Made by a program: the position numbers and the translations under genes. 64,000 nt of DNA from Ryuthela nishihirai (Eukaryota > Arthropoda > Arachnida > Araneae > Heptathelidae), in contig JAWZYU010000017.1 of assembly GCA_038380435.1 (NCBI GenBank), positions 22,629,283-22,693,282 of the forward strand. The letters run 5' to 3'. Shown here piece by piece: positions 58,801-64,000 of this stretch; positions within the stretch are counted from its first letter, which is position 1; each line of letters opens with the position of its first letter. Under the pieces are notes generated by a model. The model did not search any database. It was not told where the DNA came from and saw nothing but the letters and a program-made list of their open reading frames with translations.

Positions 58801-60927
58801 TGTAATGAGATCTGCATTCATAAGGAACAATAGATAACAATACCAAGAAAAAAACATATGAAAACTAAAAATGAAGTCATATACAAAAATGGTCCAAGAA
58901 GCCAACTATCCCTTTCACTAATCAGAAGAATTGAAATAGAAGCAGAAAGCATTAGAAAACGAGACAGCCAACCACTTCAGAACAAAAACAGAAAGAAAAT
59001 TATGAATGTTCTATGAGCAAGGACATTTTTAGGGGAGAAGGGTGGGGGTTTGTTGGAATCCTCCCCCCTAAATGTATATGCTTGAATTTTTCTGAATTTT
59101 TATGTTTTTGAATTATTTAAGTACTACTTAGCATTGATGCAAAATATACCACTGGTTTGTACTTTCTTATTGGTTACCTTTTTTCCTTAAATATTTAATT
59201 ATTAAAAACAAATATATATATTATTTTCAAAATACACCTCTGACTTTGAGTATACTCCCCATAACATGACTTGAAAGGTCATTCAGTAGAATCAGGAAGC
59301 CCTATAATCATATAGTACCCATAGCAGCAGTATTAAGAAAGAAGAGATCAAGATAAGAAACAGGAAACAGTAGGATTCTGCAAAACATATTATCAACAAA
59401 GCAAAATAGACATGCCATATTTTAGAAAAATCAAAAGATCATGCAAAATTTGATTCAAAGAACAGAAATAAGATAACAAATTAAAAAAAAAGACAATGAC
59501 ATTAGCTAAATATGCACAGGATCCAAACATAACACCATAGTTCAAGCAATCACAGATAATCAGAGATGTTCGTCACACTTTGGGAAACTACTGTTAGGTG
59601 AAAAGGACAGTTCAACACAAACAAAAGAGAGCAAACAAAGCCTACAAATAATGCCACTCCCTCCCCAACAAGCAATATAGACCAGACCATCACAAATGCA
59701 GCAACAAACAGAAGTGGCAAATATTATTAATTCTTACTAACAGAAGCAAGTAACATCCTCTTAGAGACCATTGAAACTGGTTAGAGAAAATGTACTACCT
59801 CCAAAAACTGACTTCTATGAACTGTATAAAAGATACTTGTGCGACTGTATAAGAAAATATGACTGCCTGCAGAGAACCCAGCCCAACACTGAAGCACTGA
59901 TAACAGCCATTAGGAGGGATGACAACAGAACATTGACTACAACCAGATATCAGCAGTACAACAGATGCAAAATTTTGAAGTTTGTAATATTTTATTAACT
60001 TGATTTTTTTTTTATTTTAATTTTGCAGTTGAATGGTAATATATTTGCGTAGGGTAATAATTCTATATTGTGGAAATTCAATGCTCTTCAGTATTTAAAG
60101 TCAAAAGTCAGTCTTTGATCAGCACAGCATATAGGCAAATATGATTTTCAATATTAGTTTTAGCAGTGATGGCAATATTGCACATGGATGTGAACATTGA
60201 ATAAAGTCACTGGCCTTTAGTTTAATATTATGACAAAGGAACTAGTGAACGAAAGTATAATACCACCTTTTGGTGGCATTATATTATACCTCTCCTTTCA
60301 CTAAGTTAAGACCTTTTGGTTGCTCAGGAGTGGATATGTTCCAGACAATATCCATTTTCCTACATCTAGATTCAACAACTAGTCTGTGCATTTGATATAG
60401 CAACATTGAACAAAATCATTAATAAGTATTGATATAAATGTATTTTGGTGATTATTCTTATAGAATATGTGGCATTGTTTTGGAGAATCAGGTAATTGTC
60501 GATTAACATATCAAACTAGCTTTTCATAAGTAGGTTTGTTACCCACAGCTTAAAGGTTTCACAGTACATTTTGGGCGATCTCTTTGGCAACACTTGTAAA
60601 GTTGTGACCAAAAGGCATGAATCACCATTGTGTGAATTGCAATATCCTCATTTTAATTAATATATAATTTAGTGTAAGTGAAAGATTGAACAAAAGTTCT
60701 TGTAATCCTTTTTTATGTTGCATGATTAACTGTTCAAACCTTCTGTTACAGAATGGTGGCTTGGAGAAGTGGAAGAAATTGAACGAACCAAATCTGGTGC
60801 AGAACTTAAGGCAGCACTTTATATGGTGGTTGATAAAGAGGTAGAACGTATTGAGGTTATAGAGAGTAAACGACAAAAAGCTAAGCAACTGAAAATTACT
60901 GAAGGGCGAAAAAAATACCTTTCTACG
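28837..60927 (+). CDS. IQUB: IQUB orthologue, partial, 5 exons in window
   Basis: Joined exons 28837-28843, 31122-31491, 40352-40520, 44858-45068 and 60752-60927 give one open frame of 311 codons with phases 1, 2, 0, 1, 0. Residues 1-87 are acidic and polar. Residues 88-107 (HKLYLGGYRNKLTGAEYHNA) match the IQUB motif HK-FLGG-R-K-TG-EYHNA. RDAQT follows at 126, then a segment up to ALEA(V). A degenerate IQ motif comes at about 185-198 (VIVIQKYWRRWLAEQ) and charged helices after it. The last exon has the family pattern I-R--SGAE-KAAL. In mammals IQUB helps assemble radial spoke 1 of sperm flagella. The vertebrate protein is close to 800 residues, so more than half lies beyond the window. No ubiquitin-like domain is seen. 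Introns are 2.3, 8.9, 4.3 and 15.7 kb and full of transposons. Confidence 0.85.
28844..29679. other. IQUB intron 1, first part, nothing recognised
   Basis: AT-rich intron sequence with no repeat or exon that I can support. No stretch resembling a ubiquitin-like domain is encoded here. Confidence 0.5.
29680..30260. repeat. minisatellite of ~90-bp units in IQUB intron 1
   Basis: The core GGTTAAATAACCCAATGGGC (variants at 29687, 29771, 29835, 29922, 30051, 30145, 30241), followed by an A-rich stretch with CCCAAAA and ATAAACAA-AAACTGC, recurs about seven times. Spacing is mostly 87-96 bp. One unit is shorter (~64 bp) and one carries an AT insertion. Confidence 0.75.
30431..30502. repeat. 72-bp hairpin sequence
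   Basis: ATTACCAATACAAACTTTAC is matched by its inverse at 30485-30502, with further inverted TTGTTGT parts between. It is preceded by a TTTTGTATGGTAT tandem motif from 30341. It probably derives from a small foldback element. Confidence 0.6.
31122..31491 (+). CDS. IQUB: IQUB exon 2
   Basis: Acceptor TTTAATACAG and donor ACAAG/GTAAGT, 370 nt, entry phase 1, exit phase 2. It encodes the acidic, Ser/Thr/Glu-rich N-terminus and the conserved LYLGGYRNKLTGAEYHNA block, ending QTLPPPWKYSHVERFT. The - strand frame 31087-31305 is its shadow. Confidence 0.9.
31519..31608. mobile_element. 90-bp palindromic Tc1-type mini-element
   Basis: Arms of about 40 bp (CACAGTCGTATCAGAATAAT and its inverse) meet at a TATATATA centre. 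The inner arm motif CCACCTACC recurs inverted at 32270-32280, at the edge of the Tc1-like remnant that follows, so this may be two fused terminal repeats of that family. Confidence 0.65.
31733..32280 (+). pseudogene. Tc1-like transposase remnant in IQUB intron 2
   Basis: In three alternating frames the + strand keeps Tc1 pattern pieces: HHWTVEEWKKVGFSKELRFLL (the WSDESRFLL region, catalytic D lost) around 32070-32130, and further on the QAGGGSVHVW block near 32230. It ends abruptly at GGTAGGTGGTCA, where the LINE copy begins. Many stops. Long open frames on both strands here (31857-32282) are not genes. Confidence 0.65.
32965..34080 (+). pseudogene. LINE B endonuclease domain, broken
   Basis: Motifs of the APE fold in order: SWNVRTLHR (near 32967), LDILGLQETRW (33040; catalytic E in QET), GLLLSRHASDALL, VICCYATTED, TLVLGDFNAKVGTD (33370; GDFN), FGIGSCNGNGQRLL, MIDYILINSKW (33577) and GAEIGSDHYLV (33640; SDH). 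A nonsense TAA at 33541 splits it, and a frameshift follows near 33980. It would nick chromosomal DNA to start target-primed reverse transcription. Confidence 0.85.
34081..35828 (+). pseudogene. LINE B reverse transcriptase, broken
   Basis: RT motifs are clear: KLHKSPGVDEITTEMLRAG (34370), AIVIPIFKKGDHSSCDNYRG (34510), DEQCGFRSGRGCVDQIF (34640), FVDFKKAFDSVDRHNLW (34755), SGVRQGCILSPFLFSL (34925), and YADDLAL (35060; catalytic ADD). A C-terminal region follows (LRWFGHIAHVNNYRLANRV, GRPRMRWADNVKQDL). Lesions compared with copy F: an in-frame TGA at 34231, a small deletion near 34590, frameshifts near 35085 and 35560. So it is inactive. Confidence 0.9.
35871..36762. other. AT-rich intron 2 sequence, nothing recognised
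   Basis: No repeat or coding feature supported between the LINE and the next SINE. Confidence 0.45.
36776..37149 (-). mobile_element. SINE-A copy in IQUB intron 2
   Basis: Exact 13-bp duplications GGTCTATATTGTT (36763-36775 and 37150-37162). On the - strand: head GTGGCTCAGTCGGTAGCGCG, B box GGTTTGAGTCCC, end GAGGTAAAACAACCC. Well preserved (374 bp). Confidence 0.95.
37163..38337. other. intron 2 sequence with degraded repeat traces
   Basis: An open frame at 37255-37482 (about 75 codons) has no splice support or recognisable motif. The stretch 37560-38060 has loose resemblance to the tandem array that follows (G-run, ATATGCCAAAT, TTTTAC-TTTAA). Confidence 0.4.
38338..39240. repeat. tandem array of ~150-bp units in IQUB intron 2
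   Basis: The motif GTAACAAGCTATGCGTTAAA with ATGAAAGCTTGTGATGCAGG, then TCATAGGCTATAAAAATTGA, then TTTCTTCCC-CTAAAAAGGGGAAATATGAAA, recurs. CAAGCTAT occurs at about 38516, 38671, 38820 and 38968, so the unit is 148-155 bp. Five to six diverged units are present, the outer ones degraded. Confidence 0.8.
39409..39657. mobile_element. palindromic MITE, about 250 bp
   Basis: The two halves are inverse copies: TATATGGGCC, AAAGTAGAAAAT, CATATTGATGGTGCAATCAG and GAAGATAGGGC on the left have inverses at 39541-39640. There is a short unique centre near 39525-39540. No coding capacity; superfamily unknown. Confidence 0.75.
40352..40520 (+). CDS. IQUB: IQUB exon 3
   Basis: Acceptor TTTTTATGCTTCAG and donor GAAGCT/GTAAGC, 169 nt, entry phase 2, exit phase 0. 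It encodes RDAQT and then YDAWTQVPVRGIYLPTHLDR and ADVINQRRLEA. This matches the vertebrate RDTQT ... IGVYV ... YHAQRLKA pattern. Confidence 0.9.
40521..42810. other. IQUB intron 3, first part
   Basis: AT-rich sequence with a short perfect inverted repeat (41198-41242). The block 41640-42060 is less AT-rich and pyrimidine-rich (CTCTACTACTCAC-like), without a frame I can support. Confidence 0.45.
41198..41242. repeat. perfect 15-bp inverted repeat
   Basis: GGTATTAATCTAAAC and its exact inverse are separated by 15 bp. Confidence 0.8.
42811..43334. mobile_element. non-autonomous hAT element, 524 bp
   Basis: Exact 8-bp target duplication GTCTAGCC (42803-42810 and 43335-43342). Inverted ends share CAGGCATGGCCAAC. 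Subterminal CGGCCCGCGGGCCGG repeats are typical of hAT ends. No transposase frame. It appears to sit at the left edge of a piggyBac-like element. Confidence 0.9.
43375..44228 (+). mobile_element. piggyBac-like non-autonomous element, intron 3
   Basis: Right end GGACCCTGGAAGGG followed by TTAA (44229-44232). It aligns inverted with the copy at 47405-48341 through many shared blocks (AGCTATTTTTTCAC, GATAACTAATGA-AGG-ATTATGGCAT, TTAATTCTGAATTTTAT, TACTTCATAATT, CAAACTTGTGAACTTAAATC). The left end is degraded or lost. No coding capacity. Confidence 0.65.
43951..43976 (-). mobile_element. possible SINE-B 3'-end scrap
   Basis: CCCTCCAGCAGCTGCTTATC resembles the inverted SINE-B 3' end, only ~25 bp. 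Confidence 0.3.
44233..44857. other. end of IQUB intron 3, nothing recognised
   Basis: AT-rich intron sequence. The open frames at 44260-44472 and 44404-44604 have no support. Confidence 0.45.
44858..45068 (+). CDS. IQUB: IQUB exon 4, IQ motif
   Basis: Acceptor TTCTTTACCTAAG and donor CTGAAAA/GTAAGA, 211 nt, phase 0 to phase 1. It encodes VIVIQKYWRRWLAEQELKRL, an IQ-like calmodulin-binding motif with IQ and the first basic residue, though the second basic position is E. A charged helix and APYTKEDFMLLFSDL follow, matching the vertebrate P-T-EDFE-LY-AL segment. Confidence 0.9.
45069..45667. other. start of IQUB intron 4, nothing recognised
   Basis: AT-rich, no repeat or exon supported. Confidence 0.45.
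45668..46321. repeat. 218-bp tandem repeat, three copies
   Basis: CTTTTAATCCTTTAAAAACA occurs at 45683, 45901 and 46119, an exact 218-bp period. The three units differ by only a few bases, so the amplification is recent or homogenised. AT-rich, no coding potential. Confidence 0.9.
46370..46915 (+). pseudogene. Penelope-like reverse transcriptase fragment
   Basis: Pieces in alternating frames: FHSFDVMSL (near 46440; RT motif with catalytic D), PILDAMIQLKS, IPMGAFLSGLMADVVMFHVE (46630-46690), YIDNILIF (46738; YxDD region altered), SIKFTHKAE and PYLNFLIQ. It matches the better copy at 49153. Stops and frameshifts throughout. Confidence 0.7.
46916..47400. other. intron 4 sequence, nothing firm
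   Basis: Possibly more degraded Penelope-like sequence, but no motif I would defend. Confidence 0.35.
47405..48341 (-). mobile_element. piggyBac-like non-autonomous element, intron 4
   Basis: Both ends have TTAA outside (47401-47404 and 48342-48345) and related inverted ends: CTCTTCCCAGGTCAAGG on the left and, inverted, CCCTTCCTAGGTCCAGC on the right. TTAA targets and CCC ends are hallmarks of piggyBac. 937 bp, no coding capacity. A third, partial copy lies at 53455-53620. Confidence 0.7.
48346..48814. other. intron 4 sequence, nothing recognised
   Basis: No repeat or coding feature supported. Confidence 0.4.
48815..49150 (-). mobile_element. LINE copy E, internal fragment
   Basis: Inverted match to the region after the reverse transcriptase of copies B and F (CACCTAATGCCTAAGATACT, AAAGAACCAAACTATTGTAC, CTGCACATCACCAGTAT, GCAACCATTCAGATTAACTG). 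It lacks the 3' end and abuts a Penelope-like fragment. Confidence 0.8.
49153..50345 (+). pseudogene. Penelope-like element, RT and GIY-YIG fragment
   Basis: RT part: PVLDANMRLKT, then EGVPMGPPLSGLLADVVLRH (49318), then the YMDDIF motif (49433; YxDD intact). Next come FTHEAEKNRLINFLDVTI (49525) and VHRKPSFVP. After about 250 bp of broken sequence, a GIY-YIG-type endonuclease starts at 49990: DIYVIHIED, then NEYAGKTFRQFSTRLAEHQ. RT plus C-terminal GIY-YIG is the Penelope-like layout; these enzymes use target-primed insertion. The frame changes and stops several times, so it is dead. Its 5' part is missing. Confidence 0.85.
50346..50954. other. intron 4 sequence, perhaps Penelope-like tail
   Basis: GC-richer stretch to about 50600 with CTGATGATGCATTGGAGTAA and CGAAATGTGTAGCG, which could be element 3' sequence. 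No coding frame supported. Confidence 0.35.
50955..52990 (-). mobile_element. LINE copy C, 5' end kept and RT missing
   Basis: On the - strand it runs from the family 5' end (near 52990, TAGCTAAGTAATCACTGGAA) through the 5' region and endonuclease (FNTRLKLSC-opposite strand, LLGRYACDALLGYECI, GSCNGKGQCLLQTSK, NMIDYILINSKWATSV). It then ends just where the RT part would start. A SINE-A lies inside at 51613-51985. Several stops. Confidence 0.8.
51613..51985 (+). mobile_element. SINE-A copy inside LINE C
   Basis: Head GGTTGGCTCAGTCAGTAGTG, B box GGTTCAAGTCCC, end CAGGGGTAAAACAAA. Full length but with small deletions. The target duplication is not clear. Confidence 0.85.
52991..53450 (+). pseudogene. 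probable Penelope-like fragment
   Basis: HRYPDHLETSVYNKSIFIPN followed by PQESAN (53055-53155) parallels VETSVHRKPSFVPNF and PKDSAN of the element at 49153. Heavily decayed. Confidence 0.5.
53455..53620 (-). mobile_element. piggyBac-like element, third partial copy
   Basis: TGAAGCAATCCCCTGATTAC, AAAATTCTCCCAAAAGTTAA and GGAAACAATTACCAAGTA match 47625-47760 of the second copy in the same orientation. Ends not found. Confidence 0.5.
53812..54063 (-). mobile_element. SINE-A copy, 5'-truncated
   Basis: 11-bp duplications TCATATATTGG (53801-53811 and 54064-54074). Only the last ~250 bp of the family are present, ending (on the - strand) GAGTGG-class then GGTAAAACAACCCAACCC. Confidence 0.85.
54075..54765. 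other. intron 4 sequence, nothing recognised
   Basis: AT-rich, no feature supported. Confidence 0.4.
54801..56858 (-). pseudogene. LINE F reverse transcriptase, almost intact
   Basis: One frame from 56858 to 55320 (512 codons) holds the linker and all RT motifs: SPGVDEITTEML, IIIPIFKKGDRSSCDNYRGI, DEQCGFRSGRGCVDQIFSL, FVDFKKAFDSVDRHNLW, SGVRQGCILSPFLFSLVI, and YADDLALL with the catalytic ADD. A TGA at about 55320 interrupts it where copy B has CGA, a change typical of CpG decay. The same frame then continues to 54801 through LRWFGHVARMDNYRLANRV and GRPRMRWADNVKRDL to GLVGPP. So one stop plus the upstream frameshift disable an otherwise full polymerase. Confidence 0.95.
56761..57600 (-). pseudogene. 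LINE F endonuclease, one stop
   Basis: All APE motifs are present: LDILGLQETRW (near 57580), ICCYAPTED, TLVLGDFNAKVGTDSDLWGG (57270), MIDYILINSKW (57065), and the SDH of GAEIGSDHYLV (56990). A TAA stands at 57494-57496 just before GVGLLL, where other copies have CAA. The frame leaves the RT frame by one extra T in a T-run at about 56770. Confidence 0.9.
58540..58785 (+). mobile_element. possible 3' end of another LINE
   Basis: GCACAATAAAATCTCAAACA followed by ATCAATCATT resembles a LINE 3' UTR end with a short repeat tail. No coding part attached. Confidence 0.25.
58786..60751. other. end of IQUB intron 4, nothing firm
   Basis: The block 58800-59980 is A-rich and purine-rich on the + strand, with an open frame at 59771-59998 that has no motif I recognise and no splice support. 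It may be decayed retroelement. Confidence 0.35.
60752..60927 (+). CDS. IQUB: IQUB exon 5, last in window
   Basis: Acceptor CCTTCTGTTACAG, entry phase 1. It encodes WWLGEVEEIERTKSGAELKA and then ALYMVVDKEVERIEVIESKR. This parallels the vertebrate FWR-EE--RI--S-TGAERKAAL-ELLEKE pattern. The donor is probably the non-canonical GC site ACG/GCAAGT at 60928 (phase 0); a GT at 60932 is the alternative. The frame runs on to a stop at 60984 in the intron. The - strand frame 60622-60888 is a shadow. Confidence 0.85.
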
Positions 60928-62340
60928 GCAAGTTATCTATATTATCAGGCTACTATAATATATTTTTCTTTGATCACTCACTAATGTAATGTCTTTGGTT
61001 GTGGTCTAACTGTCTTTTTATCTTGCTTTGACCTATAGTATCTTGCTTGAATAACTACAGCCTTATTGTTACCCCAGCAGTCAATTAATTTTCATATAAA
61101 ATTATATAAAAAAAGCAAATTATGGTAATTTATAGCCAAATTTTTTGTAGAGCATGAAACAAGTAAGAGCTAGCAATAAGGGTTAACAAAACAAAATTGC
61201 AGTCAATTAGATGCATATTTTACCACTTTTCACATCATTCAATGAAACAATTCAAAAACCAATCATATCTTATATTGAATTAAAAACTAAACATGATTTA
61301 TTCTTTAAAACATATATACTCAAATGTATATAAGGGCAGACATTTACTGAGCAACTTCAAATTTTGGAAACTCTGAAACTCCGTAAATGTTTCATTTATA
61401 TCCTTATGCAAAAAACTTCCACAACAGCCTACTTCTTGTCTTCCTGGAGATCTCACCAACCCTCTGGGGTCAAGATCAGCCCTTGTGGCTCGACCCTTTC
61501 TCCCCCCATAGTGGAGAAGTATAACTGTTCAACTAAGTTACGGATATTCTGCAGTTTTGTACAAAGAAAGTTTACTACTAAAATGTTCAATGAAGTGAAA
61601 TTTTTGTTAGCAGACTTCTGCATTTGCAATAAAATTTTCATCTGCAAGAGGAGAGATATTAGATCACTCACTAATACATTTATGTCAATAGACCCTTAAA
61701 TGATTAATTTGTTCAATATCATCAAGAAACTAAATCAACCTTGGGTACAGGTTTAGTGTGAGTTTAAGGTCAGATATTTAGGTCTAAGTTTGGAACCTCA
61801 AAACAAGTTTCTTTAATATTATTTTGTAACCTGTACTGCTTTTTTGTTCAGTTATTTTGGATGCTTGGAAAAAGCACATAAAACTGCTGTATTTTTTCAA
61901 ATACAAGACACTTATTCTAAGACAACTTCCAGCTTTTGAGTGGCTTCATCAGAAATTTGCAATTTTTGCTGCAGTTTGAAACAAGAACTGAAGGTGACGT
62001 TTTTTTTTATGAGTCTGCTTCATTTCTGTTCATTTCAGTTAGCAAGTGATGATTTGTTAAGACATTTGTGAACTATAGCTTATCCTCTCTACGGCTGTTA
62101 TCAACTTTTCCCATGCATTGATCACTTCAAAAATATTAACTTTGATATTTAAATTTGACCTATAGTATCTTCCTAAACCTTCCAAGGTTCAGCCTGAAAA
62201 ATTGGAATGAATCTGAAGGCCCAACTGTTTTTTCACTTTTCAATGAAACAATCAAAACCAATCATATTTTTATATTAAATTAGAAAAGTAAACATGATTT
62301 ATTTTTTAAAACATATGTACCCAAGTATATATACTTAATA
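60928..62340. other. IQUB intron 5 (start), diverged repeat pair
   Basis: A ~115-bp direct repeat: 61214-61335 and 62228-62342 share TTTCAATGAAACAAT, CAAAACCAATCATAT and AAACATGATTTATT-TTTAAAACATAT. GACCTATAGTATCTT also occurs at 61030 and 62157. An open frame at 61364-61699 is unrecognised. No further IQUB exon is seen. Confidence 0.5.
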
Positions 62341-63075
62341 AGGTCCAAAAGTTTACGGTCCAAACAACAAGAATTGACAGGTCTAACTCTGTCAACTCCC
62401 CACCCTATGTTTTTTTGCACTGCAGTTAAAATTTTGCAGCTCTAGCATCAGTAGCACTCCAGCTAGTGTCCAGATAGAAGTGCTGTTGCTCAATATTTTA
62501 CAATGTTTAAACTTGAGTATTGCACAGTCATTAAATTTTTGATGAAGAAGGTGAAAGCCCAGCAGAAATTAAATGATGTTTAGATAAAAAAGATTAAGTT
62601 CTACTTTAAGGAACAAAATATTACAGTTACTGGTGGATATTATGCGTCATTAATATACAAATTGAAGGATACCATCAAAGAGATGCCGAGGAAAGCTGTC
62701 CCAGAGAGTGAGGTTATTCCATGACAATGCACCAGTGCACACTTCAGTTGCTGCGAAGGCTGCTATTCAGCAATGTGGTTTCCAGGAATTAAATCACCCA
62801 CTGTACAGCCCTGACCTAGCCCCTAGCGACTATTTTTTGTTTTTAAAATTTAAGTTGGATCTGCATGGAAAAAAATTTGCAAGTGATGAAGAAGTTTCTG
62901 CAGTTTTAGACCATTTTAAGGACAAAAATTCAGATTATTTTTTCAGTGGTATAGAAAAGTTAATTAGCCATTCTAAAAAATGTATTGAAATAAAGAGTGA
63001 TTATGTTGAAAAATAAAAATTATTGTTTGATTCTATTACCTCTTTAATACCCTTGGGCCAGAAACTTTTGGACCT
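62341..63075 (+). mobile_element. mariner element, internally deleted (735 bp)
   Basis: Inverted ends AGGTCCAAAAGTTT bordered by TA (62339-62340 and 63076-63077). Inside, a frame from 62708 to 63016 encodes the C-terminal third of a mariner transposase: LFHDNAPVHTSVAAKAAIQQ (catalytic D), NHPLYSPDLAPSDYFLFLKF (SPDLAPSDYFLF signature with the third catalytic D), and CIEIKSDYVEK at the end. Just upstream an out-of-frame TVTGGYYASLIYKLKDTIKE piece shows a frameshift. The N-terminal DNA-binding part and first catalytic region are mostly deleted, since full mariners are about 1.3 kb. Not functional. Confidence 0.92.
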
Positions 63076-63077
63076 TA

Positions 63078-64000
63078 CTACATATATATATATAAATTAA
63101 GCCAGATATTTAAATTTATTAAAAAATGCCTGTATCCATTTGTGGTTTTGTTTCATAATATAACAATGTTTACAGATGATGCGGCCTGGGAAGCCTAATA
63201 CATAAAGTTAAGGTGACCTCACTTAAATACTGAAAAAAGTAATCTTGTATTCAGATGAATACAGTTTTTATTAAATTGGGCATTAACATTCAACTAGCTT
63301 TTAAAAAGAATGATATAGAGTTAATGACCTTTATTTTCTCTTGGTTTATAAATTTAACTCTTTCTTTTATAGCTGCTATTAATAAATTAAAACTATTTAA
63401 GTTGTAAAATATCACAGCCTAGATGGCTAGCTAACTCCTAAACTTAGAAGTATGAAGATTAGTTAGATCAAGACCATAAATCATCTTTCACCAGAAAATT
63501 AGCATTGGTTTTTATTAAACTCAATCAGTGAGAATGGAAAACTGGCACTGTAGATAATAAGTTTTTGTCTTACTTTTCAACCTACTGCCTTTAGTCCCAT
63601 TTTCTAATTTCTGTAGATCCTGTTAGTGTTATGTCTCTGGGATTGCAATGAATGGCATGATATATTCTGCGTAATTTTTTTTCAAAACAGAAATGTAACA
63701 AAGTGCATGAAATAGTACTAAATGCTTTTTTATTCTCCATAACCTTTTATACTCTGTAGTAGTAGAATTAATAATAAAAATAATGCTAATATTGTACAAA
63801 TATGCAGTGATGGATTTACTATTATGGCTGCCCCTGCACTAGTGACTGCCAGACATCCAATGTTTTTAAAAATTACCTTTCCTGCAACTCTATTCCTGTA
63901 TTTCCTACCCACCTAACTACTACTAACTGGAGCATATGTTTATGTAAGAAATTTCAAATTTCCTTTTCCAAATTCACAATTAAAAATTTCATGGTACTCC
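63078..64000. other. AT-rich sequence, no exon seen
   Basis: Begins with a TA microsatellite. No IQUB exon or repeat recognised up to the end of the window. Confidence 0.45.

Noticed and set aside
61364..61699. 111-codon + strand frame as a further IQUB exon
   Set aside because: No match to the IQUB pattern expected after exon 5, no acceptor in phase, and AT-driven composition.

Overview
This is a eukaryotic, AT-rich, intron-rich animal chromosome segment, most likely from an invertebrate. The signs are widely spaced short exons with GT/AG borders, long introns, and a dense mix of animal transposons (LINE, tRNA-derived SINEs, Ty3/Gypsy, Penelope-like, Tc1/mariner, pogo/Tigger, hAT, piggyBac-like). 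The species cannot be fixed from the sequence; an arthropod (for example a chelicerate) or a mollusc would fit. No bacterial-style genes, operons or CRISPR arrays are present.

The one host gene I recognise is the 5' half of an IQUB orthologue (IQ motif and ubiquitin-like domain protein, a cilium/flagellum radial-spoke component) on the + strand. Five exons join with matching phases: 28837-28843 (only 7 nt of coding), 31122-31491, 40352-40520, 44858-45068 and 60752-60927, giving 311 codons. The gene continues beyond the window. The predicted N-terminus runs from an acidic stretch straight into the family's GG-Y-R motif, so the ubiquitin-like domain that names the vertebrate protein seems absent here. 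About 130 bp before the ATG lies a near-consensus RFX X-box, as expected for a ciliary gene.

On the - strand, starting at 28370 and so divergent from IQUB, several splice-flanked open segments suggest a second, unidentified host gene (28275-28370, 27484-27554, 26821-27001, 26556-26626, 23927-23992, perhaps ending at 15817-15976). These are tentative.

The rest is repeats. 1-13466: AT-rich sequence with old SINEs, a pogo/Tigger remnant, a 142-bp tandem duplication and a tRNA-like fold-back. 13467-21403: a 3'-truncated LINE copy with two SINEs nested in it, then a decayed Ty3/Gypsy element with two LTRs and a SINE inside gag. 21404-28370: a Tc1-like pseudogene, a LINE tail, nested SINEs and a long-TIR MITE. 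IQUB intron 1 holds a ~90-bp minisatellite. Intron 2 holds a Tc1 remnant, an almost full-length LINE, a SINE, a ~150-bp tandem array and a palindromic MITE. Intron 3 holds a hAT element with a perfect 8-bp target duplication and a piggyBac-like element. Intron 4 (15.7 kb) holds a 218-bp triple repeat, Penelope-like fragments with a GIY-YIG domain, a second piggyBac-like element in opposite orientation, and three more LINE copies, one nearly intact. After the last exon lies a deleted mariner element.

Three SINE families are described: SINE-A (~375 bp, Thr-like tRNA head, 3' end GAGGTAAAACAACC), SINE-B (~210 bp, 3' end GCTGCTTGAGG) and SINE-C (216 bp, one copy). SINE-B shares its 3' end with the LINE family, which suggests a LINE/SINE partnership.
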